64,000 bases of DNA, from assembly GCA_905181965.1 (NCBI GenBank), contig CAJIZY010000009.1:372001-436000 (forward strand). Direction: 5' to 3'. Position numbers and translations under genes: made by a program. The notes under the pieces are model-generated. The model saw nothing but the letters and a program-made list of their open reading frames with translations. It made no database searches and was not told the DNA's origin. The stretch is from Akkermansiaceae bacterium. Lineage in GTDB: Bacteria > Verrucomicrobiota > Verrucomicrobiia > Verrucomicrobiales > Akkermansiaceae. Shown piece by piece: positions 29,753 through 38,006 of the stretch; position 1 is the stretch's first letter; the number at the start of each line of letters is the position of its first letter.

Positions 29753-31801
29753 ATGATCGCCTGGATTGAGCAAAGGATCTTTGCCCTCGACCCAAAAAAT
29801 CCAGACCCAGGGCGCGTTACCATTCGCAGAATGAACCGGCAGGAATATCGGAACACGATCGCGGACGTGGTTGGTGTGAATTTTAATACGACTGATAATT
29901 TCCCACCCGATGACACAGGCTTTGGTTTCGACACGATCGGTGACGTTCTCACGATTTCACCGCTCCTGATGGAGAAGTATTTTAACGCCGCAGAGGAGAT
30001 TTCAGAATCGGCCCTTCCAGTTGACGCTGGAAAACCAAAACCAATCATAATTGATGCCGGGAGCTTCCGTGACCACGGGGGTAGCCAGACCGCTCGTTTC
30101 ATGGAAGCGAATGCCGCCCAAACCGTTACCGTAAAACAAATCATTGATACCAGTGCACAATATTCTCTTGAAGTTGCTTATACTGTCAAAAGCGAAGGAG
30201 GGCAGCCGAAAGGCCAATCTGCCAGATACCAGATTTTCATCGATGGACAAAAAGTGCAAGAGATCGACTTCAACTCTGACTCTTCACGCGGAAGTCGTTT
30301 CCTCCAGAATTTTGATCTCACAAAAGGCGATCATCATTTTGAGTTCGTCGTCATTCCTAAAGAAAATGGTGAGGGTAACGGCACCGCCGGAATCCAGATT
30401 GATCGCTTCCAGCTGAGACGCCTTGGCTCAGATGGAAATTGGAATCTTTATCCAGAAAGCTATCAACGAATCTTTGTCGATGGCCTACCTCCAGCTGGGG
30501 CAAAGGAGAAATCTACCTACATGCGGAAGATCGTAGAAAGCTTTGCATTTCGAGCCTTCCGACGCCCGCCGCGCAAAAAGCTGATTGACCAAATTACAAG
30601 CCTCGCGATTTCGAAAAGCGAAAGAGGGAATTTTTCGGATGGCGTTCGTCTAGCAGTAACGGCCACCCTGAGCTCACCTAGTTTTCTTTTCCGCCGTGAA
30701 ACCCAAGCTGAGCCAGACAATCCGGACAAGGTTGTCTTGCTCGATGAATACGCCCTAGCTTCCCGTCTTTCCTACTTCCTCTGGAGCTCCGCTCCAGACA
30801 AGACCTTACTAGATCTCGCCGTAAAAAAGCAGCTACGAAGAAACCTTCGGGCACAGGTAGACCGCATGCTCACTGATAAGAAATCAGATCGTATGGTCAA
30901 AAATTTTATCGGCCAATGGCTTCAGACGCGTGACTTGCAGGGACTTAGTATTGATACCCGCCGAATCCTCCGGGAGCGAGATCGCCGAAAAGCCAATCGG
31001 ATTTTCAACCAGGGAACGAGGCGAGATATGAAACAGGAGACGGAAGAGTTTTTCCGCTACGTCCTTTTGAAGAATCGACCTATCTTGGAGCTACTCAATG
31101 GAAATTATTCTTTCCTCAATGAAAACCTCGCTAATTTCTATGGAGTCCCCGATGTAAGGGGCAACGATTTTCGAAAAGTTGAATTTAACGAACATTTGAA
31201 GGGGCGAGGCGGCATCCTTGGCCAAGGAACCTTCTTAATCGTGACATCACAGTCCACTCGCACCTCTCCAGTTAAGCGTGGGCTCTTCGTCCTTGATAAC
31301 ATCTTAGGCACACCCGCTCCTCCTGCTCCGCCTAATGTTCCTGATCTGGAAGAAGTTTCGGGGCATCAGGACGCACCGCTCACAATGCGTCAGATGATGG
31401 AAGTCCACCGCGAAAAGCCACTTTGTGCCTCGTGTCACGAACGGATGGACCCGATCGGACTCGCCCTTGAAAACTTTAATGCCCTCGGTCAGTGGCGAGA
31501 TAAGGAAGACGGAAAGGAAATCGATAGCGCCGGCAAACTCGTCACCGGAGAAACGTTCTCCAATATTATGGAACTCAAAACCATCCTTGCAGGTTCCCGA
31601 AAACAAGATTTCTACCGCTGTCTCACTGAAAAACTTCTAACCTATGCTCTTGGCCGGGGGGTTGAATACTACGATGCTCCTACCATTGATGCGATCATGG
31701 CGCGGCTCCTAAAGGATAGTGGCGGAATGAAGGATCTCATTTACGCTATCACTGAAAGTGTTCCATTTCAGAAACGGCGTGGAGACGGTAGCACTTTTTA
31801 A
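29753..31801 (+). CDS. DUF1592 domain protein (N-terminally truncated)
   Basis: Lineage-specific exported protein of the DUF1587/1592/1588/1585 family. Comparison with the full homologue at 33234-35537 shows that the signal peptide and first CxxCH heme segment, about 85 residues, are missing: the reading starts at IAWIEQRIFALDPKNPDPGRV, which matches GWIEKRVFKLDPNNPDPGRV there. Conserved blocks follow: DDTGFGFDTIGDVL, a carbohydrate-binding-like middle, FRAFRRPP, DEYALASRLSYFLWSS, TSPVKRGLFVLDNILG and a second CxxCH (LCASCHERMDPIGLALE). The N-terminus is replaced by the M3 fragment, so the ATG at 29753 is not its real start. The DUF1552 gene follows. Confidence 0.85.
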   Translation: MIAWIEQRIFALDPKNPDPGRVTIRRMNRQEYRNTIADVVGVNFNTTDNFPPDDTGFGFDTIGDVLTISPLLMEKYFNAAEEISESALPVDAGKPKPIIIDAGSFRDHGGSQTARFMEANAAQTVTVKQIIDTSAQYSLEVAYTVKSEGGQPKGQSARYQIFIDGQKVQEIDFNSDSSRGSRFLQNFDLTKGDHHFEFVVIPKENGEGNGTAGIQIDRFQLRRLGSDGNWNLYPESYQRIFVDGLPPAGAKEKSTYMRKIVESFAFRAFRRPPRKKLIDQITSLAISKSERGNFSDGVRLAVTATLSSPSFLFRRETQAEPDNPDKVVLLDEYALASRLSYFLWSSAPDKTLLDLAVKKQLRRNLRAQVDRMLTDKKSDRMVKNFIGQWLQTRDLQGLSIDTRRILRERDRRKANRIFNQGTRRDMKQETEEFFRYVLLKNRPILELLNGNYSFLNENLANFYGVPDVRGNDFRKVEFNEHLKGRGGILGQGTFLIVTSQSTRTSPVKRGLFVLDNILGTPAPPAPPNVPDLEEVSGHQDAPLTMRQMMEVHREKPLCASCHERMDPIGLALENFNALGQWRDKEDGKEIDSAGKLVTGETFSNIMELKTILAGSRKQDFYRCLTEKLLTYALGRGVEYYDAPTIDAIMARLLKDSGGMKDLIYAITESVPFQKRRGDGSTF

Positions 31802-31862
31802 CTGGCCAACTCATAAAGTCCATTTAATCCTAATCTCCTATCTTTCCCAACCAACAAGTCCC

Positions 31863-33227
31863 ATGAACAAACCATCGATTAACCTTGGGCGTCGTGCATT
31901 TCTCCGCGGCCTTGGTGCCAGCGTAGCCCTCCCTTCCTTCCGATCTCTTGGCGCCGAGGTCAGTGCGGTTGCCTCAACACGAGGTCTTACCGCGACCGGA
32001 GCACCCTTACGCATGGCATATCTCTATGTTCCAAATGGCGTAATCATGGACAAATGGCGCCCTGAAGGAACAGGTTTAGATTTCAAATTTAATGAATCGA
32101 TGAAGTCCCTCAATGACTTCAAGAATGACCTGCAAATTATCAAAGGGCTAGAACAAGCCAACGGCTGGGCCGGACCCGATGGTGCCGGTGATCACGCTCG
32201 CGGCGGCGCAACATTCCTTACCGGCGCGCGACCGCGAAAAACCGCAGGCTCGGATATCCATCTTGGGGTTTCAGTAGACCAAATGGCTGCAAACTATATT
32301 GGTTCGGAAACCCGCCTCCGCTCTCTCGAGCTATCCTGCGACGCAGTGCGCAAGTCAGGCAATTGTGACTCTGGCTATTCTTGTGCTTACCAATACAACT
32401 TGTCCTGGCGTTCCTCAACTCAACCCATGACTCCGGAGTCGAATCCTCGCCTCGTTTTCGAACGATTGTTTGGAGGAGGCACCAACGCAGAGCGACAAAA
32501 GGGCCTCGCGAAACGCCGAGCCGAAAAACGATCTATCCTAGATATTGTGATGGAGGACGCCAAATCGATGAACAGCGACTTGGGCCGAAACGATCGCAAC
32601 AAGCTTGATGAATATATGGCCGGTGTCCGTGAGATAGAGAGACGGATTGAGAAATCTGAGAGCTTTGGTCCTCCGCCAAAGCCGGGAGTCGATGCTCCCG
32701 ACGAAGGAGTGCCAGGCGAATATCAGGAACACATTCGTTTACTCTTCGACATGCTACTTTTAGCCTTCAAGACCGATCAAACCCGAATTTCTTCTTTCCT
32801 ACTCGCCCACGATGGGAGTAACCGAAGCTTTTCGAAACTTGGTTTTAACGAAGGTCATCACAGTCTCTCACATCACCGGCAGGCCAAGGACAAGATGGAT
32901 AAAATCGCCAAGATTGATAATTTTTACACCCAACAATTGGCCTATTTCCTAAAGCAAATGAAGTCCACCGAGGATATTGATGGTAACACTCTCCTTCATA
33001 ATTCAATGATTGTATGGGGAAGTGGTCTCTCGAATGCCGATCGACACACCCACGATGATCTTCCAATTATTTTGGCTGGAAACGCTGGCGGAAAATTCCA
33101 AACGGGCCGACATGTCGAAATTCCTGATAATACTCCTCTGAACAATCTCTACATGAGATTACTGCAAGAAGCTGGCGCTTCAGTCGATCGAATTGGAGAT
33201 TCAAGCGGTCTACTCAGGCAGGTTTAA
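31863..33227 (+). CDS. DUF1552 domain protein with Tat signal
   Basis: About 454 residues from the ATG at 31863, chosen because it puts the twin-arginine signal GRRAFLRGLGAS near the N-terminus; the upstream extension is unconserved. DUF1552 signatures: RMAYLYVPNGV, DHARGGATFLTG, DKLDEYMAGV-type EIERRIEKSE and HHSLSHHRQAKDKMD, then GSGLSNADRHTHDDLPIIL. The fold resembles alkaline-phosphatase-like DUF1501 proteins, but activity is not established. It sits 61 bp after the DUF1592 gene and forms its usual partner. The stop is 6 bp from the convergent DUF1592 gene's stop. Confidence 0.87.
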   Translation: MNKPSINLGRRAFLRGLGASVALPSFRSLGAEVSAVASTRGLTATGAPLRMAYLYVPNGVIMDKWRPEGTGLDFKFNESMKSLNDFKNDLQIIKGLEQANGWAGPDGAGDHARGGATFLTGARPRKTAGSDIHLGVSVDQMAANYIGSETRLRSLELSCDAVRKSGNCDSGYSCAYQYNLSWRSSTQPMTPESNPRLVFERLFGGGTNAERQKGLAKRRAEKRSILDIVMEDAKSMNSDLGRNDRNKLDEYMAGVREIERRIEKSESFGPPPKPGVDAPDEGVPGEYQEHIRLLFDMLLLAFKTDQTRISSFLLAHDGSNRSFSKLGFNEGHHSLSHHRQAKDKMDKIAKIDNFYTQQLAYFLKQMKSTEDIDGNTLLHNSMIVWGSGLSNADRHTHDDLPIILAGNAGGKFQTGRHVEIPDNTPLNNLYMRLLQEAGASVDRIGDSSGLLRQV

Positions 33228-33233
33228 TAAGTC

Positions 33234-35537
33234 TTACCCTCCCCTTCGCTTCTGGAATGGAACGCTCTCGATGATCATAACAACTAGATCTTTAAGATTC
33301 CCTTCTCCTTTATTGAGTTTTTGCACCAAAGTTTCGATTGTCACCGCATCAAAATACTTCGGCCCCCTCCCGATTGCATAGGTAAGAAGTTTTTCACTGA
33401 GACAGCGGTAAAAGTCATCCCGCCGTTCATCGGCCAGCACCTTCTTAAGTGCAACGATATCACTAAACTTTTCGCCGGTAATCAGCACGCCTGAAGAATT
33501 AATCGGCTGACCTGATTCTTGACTTCGGAATTGCCCGATCGCATTGAAGTTTTCGAGGCCCAAACCAATGGGATCCATACGCTTATGACAGCTTGCACAA
33601 AGGGGCTTTTCCCGATGAACTTCCATCATTTGACGCATCGTAAGCAGCTTATCCTCATGCTCCGAAACTTCTTCTAGTTCCGGGACATCGGGTGGAGCTG
33701 GGGGTGCCGGAGTCCCTAAAAGATTATCTAGAACAAAGAGTCCGCGCTTCACCGGCGAAGTACGAGTCGGATTAGAGGTCACAAGAAGGAAGGTGCCTTG
33801 ACCTAAAATACCACCGCGCTGGGGGTGTTCGTGTAAATCAACGAGTCGGTGCTCTGAACCAAGCACCCCCGGCACATCATAAAATTCCGCAAGTCTTTCG
33901 TTCAAGAAGCTGTAACGCGCTGAGATCAACTCCTTGATCGGCCGATTATTTTTAAGAATAAACTCAAAAAAGAGCTCTGATTCCTCCTTCATATCACTTC
34001 GAACTCGCCCATTAAAAATCCGATCCGCTTCACGCTGATCCTTAACCCCCACTACCCGTTTGGCATCAATTGAGATATTTTCGACATCCCTTGCCTGCAA
34101 CCATTGCCCTACAAAATTGTTCACGAACCGACGAGATTTTGAACTTGCGATCATCCGATCAATTTGAACCCCGAGATTATTACGAAGTTGGTTTTTGAAA
34201 GCGAGACTCAGCAATTCGTCATCAGGAACTGAACTCCAAAGAAAGAAGGAAAGTCGAGCCGCAAGAGCATACTCATCCAACATTACCGATTTTCCGCTGT
34301 TGTTGGGTTCCGGTTGTATCTCCGCGCGAAACAAAAAACGTGGCGAGGCTAACACAGCCGTCATGGCATGTTTAATTCCATCCTCAAAACTTTGACCAGG
34401 CGATTGGTCCACCTGCATCGCCATTTCCACAAGACGGGCTACAGTATATCTATCAAGGGGACGCCTAAATGCTCTACTCACAAAACTTCGCATAATTTTT
34501 CGCGCATACAATTCCCGCTCACGCAACTTTTCGGGAGCTGGTCCATCGACCATGATCATACTGTATCCTTTTGGATATTCTTTATAACTTCCATTAAGTG
34601 GTCCTCGGATCGTAACCCCTTTTAGCACTACAGACTGTTCGCCTTGTCCTTCACCAGGAGAATTTTTCGGTCTTATCCTTATTTCAACGGTATTGCTTCC
34701 CTTTATCAAATCCGCTTGTCCACCCATCTTAATCGTATCACGTTGATCCCAGCCCACAGTCCGCTCCGCAATTTTTTTACCATTCATCCAAAGCTCCAGT
34801 CGGGCCCTTTGATTGGTCAAACCACGAATCGCATAATCAAGAGTAACCTGATAAACCCCCTTCACAGGAGCATCACCTTTCAAATAGACTTTCCGCTCCT
34901 CCTTAAATTTCATCCAATCTGCCTGGTGGACTTCATCTCCATCTTCCCGAAACCGACTTCCTTCAAAAAAACGAACTGGAGTCTGTAGGACAGTCCCCTT
35001 GGGAAGGGCTTTCTCAGCAACTGTCGAAGCAGCTTCCAAATACTTCTCCATAAGAAGCGGTGAAATCGATAAAACATCCCCGATGGTATCGAAACCATAT
35101 CCCGTATCGTCAGCCGGAAATTTTTCCCAAGTTTCATACTCCACACCGAGCAGATCCTCGATAGCGTGGTAATACTCAACTCGATTTAACCGGCGAATCG
35201 TCACCCGCCCCGGATCCGGATTATTAGGGTCCAGTTTAAACACCCGCTTTTCGATCCATCCCATAAGCTGGCGCTTTTCCGCGAGATCAGGTTGATCCTT
35301 TTTGGGCGGGGGCATGATCTGGGAGCGCACATTTCGCCAAACCGCTAGCCAGTGGTCAATATCATCGAGATGCCCCGAAAGGTCATCATATTCGTCCATC
35401 GTGAAATCTCCTTTCGAGGCACCATCCCCGTGGCAGTCGAAGCAATAATCCTCTAAGATCGGCTTGATCTCTTTCTCAAACGTCACATCACCTGCAGCTA
35501 AAACCGGCATGAGTAAAATGGCTAAAAATCGCATCAT
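33234..35537 (-). CDS. DUF1592 domain protein with two c-type heme sites
   Basis: Complete 767-residue member of the DUF1587/1592/1588/1585 family. It begins with a Sec signal (MMRFLAILLMPVLAAG), then KPILEDYCFDCHGDG, a first CxxCH heme-binding site of the planctomycete-cytochrome type. The order then matches the copy at 29753: DDTGYGFDTIGDVL, a carbohydrate-binding-like insert (VYQVTLDYAIRGL), SRAFRRPLD, LAARLSFFLWSSVPD, TSPVKRGLFVLDNLLG and LCASCHKRMDPIGLGLE. The two CxxCH sites suggest electron transfer outside the cytoplasm. It has no DUF1552 partner on its own strand; the nearest is the convergent gene. The function is unknown. Confidence 0.9.
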   Translation of the reverse strand: MMRFLAILLMPVLAAGDVTFEKEIKPILEDYCFDCHGDGASKGDFTMDEYDDLSGHLDDIDHWLAVWRNVRSQIMPPPKKDQPDLAEKRQLMGWIEKRVFKLDPNNPDPGRVTIRRLNRVEYYHAIEDLLGVEYETWEKFPADDTGYGFDTIGDVLSISPLLMEKYLEAASTVAEKALPKGTVLQTPVRFFEGSRFREDGDEVHQADWMKFKEERKVYLKGDAPVKGVYQVTLDYAIRGLTNQRARLELWMNGKKIAERTVGWDQRDTIKMGGQADLIKGSNTVEIRIRPKNSPGEGQGEQSVVLKGVTIRGPLNGSYKEYPKGYSMIMVDGPAPEKLRERELYARKIMRSFVSRAFRRPLDRYTVARLVEMAMQVDQSPGQSFEDGIKHAMTAVLASPRFLFRAEIQPEPNNSGKSVMLDEYALAARLSFFLWSSVPDDELLSLAFKNQLRNNLGVQIDRMIASSKSRRFVNNFVGQWLQARDVENISIDAKRVVGVKDQREADRIFNGRVRSDMKEESELFFEFILKNNRPIKELISARYSFLNERLAEFYDVPGVLGSEHRLVDLHEHPQRGGILGQGTFLLVTSNPTRTSPVKRGLFVLDNLLGTPAPPAPPDVPELEEVSEHEDKLLTMRQMMEVHREKPLCASCHKRMDPIGLGLENFNAIGQFRSQESGQPINSSGVLITGEKFSDIVALKKVLADERRDDFYRCLSEKLLTYAIGRGPKYFDAVTIETLVQKLNKGEGNLKDLVVMIIESVPFQKRRGG

Positions 35538-35675
35538 CGTGGAATATCATACGTGTGAAAAAAGCATTTTCTAATTCGTAATCCTGCAAAAGTTTCGGTA
35601 TCGTTCTTGAGTGAAATATCTCATTTTCCTCACTACCGCTTATGGGGTGTTTGGATCCACTTTCTTAAACACTAG

Positions 35676-36711
35676 ATGAAGGCTCTTGTTAAATCAGAAG
35701 CGGCCTCCGGCCTCACTCTCACCGAAGTCCCGCAACCCGTTCCCGGGCCCCGCCAAGTCTTGATTCAAATAGATCGCACTGGTATCTGCGGCACCGACCT
35801 TCATATTTATAATTGGGACTCGTGGGCCCAGAAAACAATTCCGGTTCCCCTGGTGATCGGACATGAATTCGTCGGTCGGATCGTGGAAATCGGCAACGAT
35901 GTCGACTTTTTTAAGATCGGAGATCTCGTCTCGGGTGAAGGTCACTTAATCTGCGGTCGTTGCCGAAACTGCCTTGCCGGACGACGTCACTATTGCAAAG
36001 ACACACTCGGAGTTGGCGTCAACTCGCCAGGAGCATTTGCTGAATTCATGGTCCTGCCTGCCACTAACGTCTGGAAACTCGCGCCTGAGGTGTCCAAGGA
36101 CAGCGCGGCAATTTTTGATCCTTTTGGTAACGCTACACATACTGCTCTAACCTTTCCCTTACTTGGGGAAGATGTTCTCATCACAGGCGCGGGGCCAATT
36201 GGTTGTATGGCAGCCGGGATCGCAAGACACGCAGGCGCGCGACACGTCGTTGTAACCGATTTAAACCCCAAACGCCTCGCCCTCGCCAAAAAACTGGGTG
36301 CCACCCGCACCGTCAACGTCACCACCGAAAAAATCTCCGAAGTTCAAACAGATCTCCAGATGACAGAAGGCTTCGATGTCGGGCTTGAAATGTCGTAATA
36401 ATAAAGAAGCTTTTAATGATCTGATCGCCAATATGCGTCATAGCGGTCAAATCGCTTTGCTCGGAATTCCTGAGCACGGTATTAGTATTGACTGGAATCA
36501 GGTCATTTTCAATTCACTGACTATTCAGGGGATTTACGGGCGGAAAATGTATGACACCTGGTATCAGATGACCTCCATGCTGCAGTCTGGCCTCGATGTC
36601 TAATCAGTGATCACACATCGCTTCGAATACACAGACTTCGAAAAAGGATTCGCCGCCATGAACGAGGGCTCCTGCGGTAAAGTTCTTCTCCATTGGGCCG
36701 ATCTCGGCTAA
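35676..36711 (+). pseudogene. tdh: L-threonine 3-dehydrogenase (frame-broken)
   Basis: Zinc-dependent dehydrogenase converting L-threonine to 2-amino-3-ketobutyrate. The first frame (35676-36398) is typical: [12 protein letters not shown], the catalytic-zinc GHEFVG, structural-zinc Cys set ([15 protein letters not shown]) and the Rossmann GAGPIG. The frame is lost after GFDVGLEMS at about 36396, where two bases seem missing. The next frame gives NKEAFNDLIANMRHSGQIAL to SGLDV, then meets an in-frame TAA at 36601-36603. Homology resumes after it ([19 protein letters not shown]) to 36711. Restored length is about 345 residues. It is followed by kbl, its pathway partner. Two lesions are noted, probably errors. 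Confidence 0.88.
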
Positions 36712-36731
36712 CTTAAATACGATTTTTACCA

Positions 36732-37931
36732 ATGCTTACTTCGCAGTTTCAAAATCAGCTTTCCGATACGCTTGATGAGATCAAATCGGCTGGTCTCTAC
36801 AAATCTGAGCGCAAAATTGCATCAGCTCAAGATGCGGAAGTCACGCTTGAGGATGGTCGCCGCGTCATCAACATGTGTGCCAACAACTACCTTGGTCTCT
36901 CTAACCATCCCGAAGTTCGTGAAGCTGCTCGTTCGGCAATCTCAGAGCACGGCTTTGGCCTCGCTTCAGTTCGTTTTATTTGTGGAACGCAAACCCTGCA
37001 CCGCCAACTTGAGGAAAGGCTCAGCGAATACCTCGGGACCGAGGAGACGATTCTTTATCCCTCATGTTTCGACGCAAACGGCGGGCTCTTTGAGACCATT
37101 CTGACTGCAGAGGACGCCGTGATTTCTGACTCACTCAATCATGCGTCAATCATTGATGGAGTTCGTCTCTGTAAGGCAAAACGCTACCGCTATACCAACA
37201 ATGACCTTGTTGATCTTGAAAAGCAGCTTCAGGAAGCTGATGCGGAAGGAGCGCGTCATAAACTCATCACCACCGACGGCTCCTTCTCAATGGATGGTGT
37301 CATTGCCGATTTGGCCGGGATTCACGCTCTAGCTGACAAATACGACGCTCTCGTCCACTTTGACGACTGCCACTCGACCGGATTTCTTGGAGCCACCGGC
37401 CGCGGAACTCATGAACATTGCGGACTCATGGGAAAGATCGATCTGACCACTGGCACACTAGGCAAGGCTCTTGGGGGGGCATCGGGCGGATACACTTCAG
37501 GCAAAAAGGAGATCATCAATCTCCTCCGCCAACGGTCTCGACCCTACCTCTTTTCTAACAGTATCGCTCCTCCAATCGTTGCCGCTTCTCTCAAGGTTCT
37601 TGAGCTCCTTACCGAGTCCACCGAACTGGCTGACCGCGTCAAAGACAATACGAAATACTTTCGCAAAAACCTCGCTTCGACAGGTTTTGATATCTTAGGT
37701 AAAGAGCATCCAATTTCTCCGGTCCTCCTTGGTGATGCCGACCTGTCTCAACAATTTTCGGCAAAACTCCTAGACAGAAACATCTACGCCATCGGCTTCT
37801 TTTTTCCAGTGGTTCCGCAAGAGAAGGCCCGAATCCGAACCCAAATCTCGGCAGCCCATACCACGGAGCATCTTGATCAAGCTCTAGAGGCCTTTATTGC
37901 AGTGGGGCGTGAGCTCGGAGTTTGTCCGTAA
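36732..37931 (+). CDS. kbl: Glycine C-acetyltransferase (2-amino-3-ketobutyrate CoA ligase)
   Basis: PLP enzyme that splits 2-amino-3-ketobutyrate with CoA to glycine and acetyl-CoA, the second step of threonine breakdown. The 399 residues show the alpha-oxoamine synthase pattern: [15 protein letters not shown], the [13 protein letters not shown] segment, [10 protein letters not shown] and the PLP lysine in [10 protein letters not shown]. Frame intact. It begins 20 bp after tdh, giving the standard tdh-kbl operon. Confidence 0.95.
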   Translation: MLTSQFQNQLSDTLDEIKSAGLYKSERKIASAQDAEVTLEDGRRVINMCANNYLGLSNHPEVREAARSAISEHGFGLASVRFICGTQTLHRQLEERLSEYLGTEETILYPSCFDANGGLFETILTAEDAVISDSLNHASIIDGVRLCKAKRYRYTNNDLVDLEKQLQEADAEGARHKLITTDGSFSMDGVIADLAGIHALADKYDALVHFDDCHSTGFLGATGRGTHEHCGLMGKIDLTTGTLGKALGGASGGYTSGKKEIINLLRQRSRPYLFSNSIAPPIVAASLKVLELLTESTELADRVKDNTKYFRKNLASTGFDILGKEHPISPVLLGDADLSQQFSAKLLDRNIYAIGFFFPVVPQEKARIRTQISAAHTTEHLDQALEAFIAVGRELGVCP

Positions 37932-38006
37932 AAGCACCCGTCCAAAAAAGACTCCGTGAAGGACTCAGCGGTTCGACACGGGGTTTCTTTTCAGAGTCGC
38001 AAAAAG

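Noticed and set aside
29466-29756. Separate 96-residue gene
   Set aside because: It lacks a start and end of its own and is only an internal slice of an M3 peptidase.
36376-36603. Independent small gene after tdh
   Set aside because: It is the middle of Tdh in another frame (GIYGRKMYDTWYQM and neighbours), not a separate protein.
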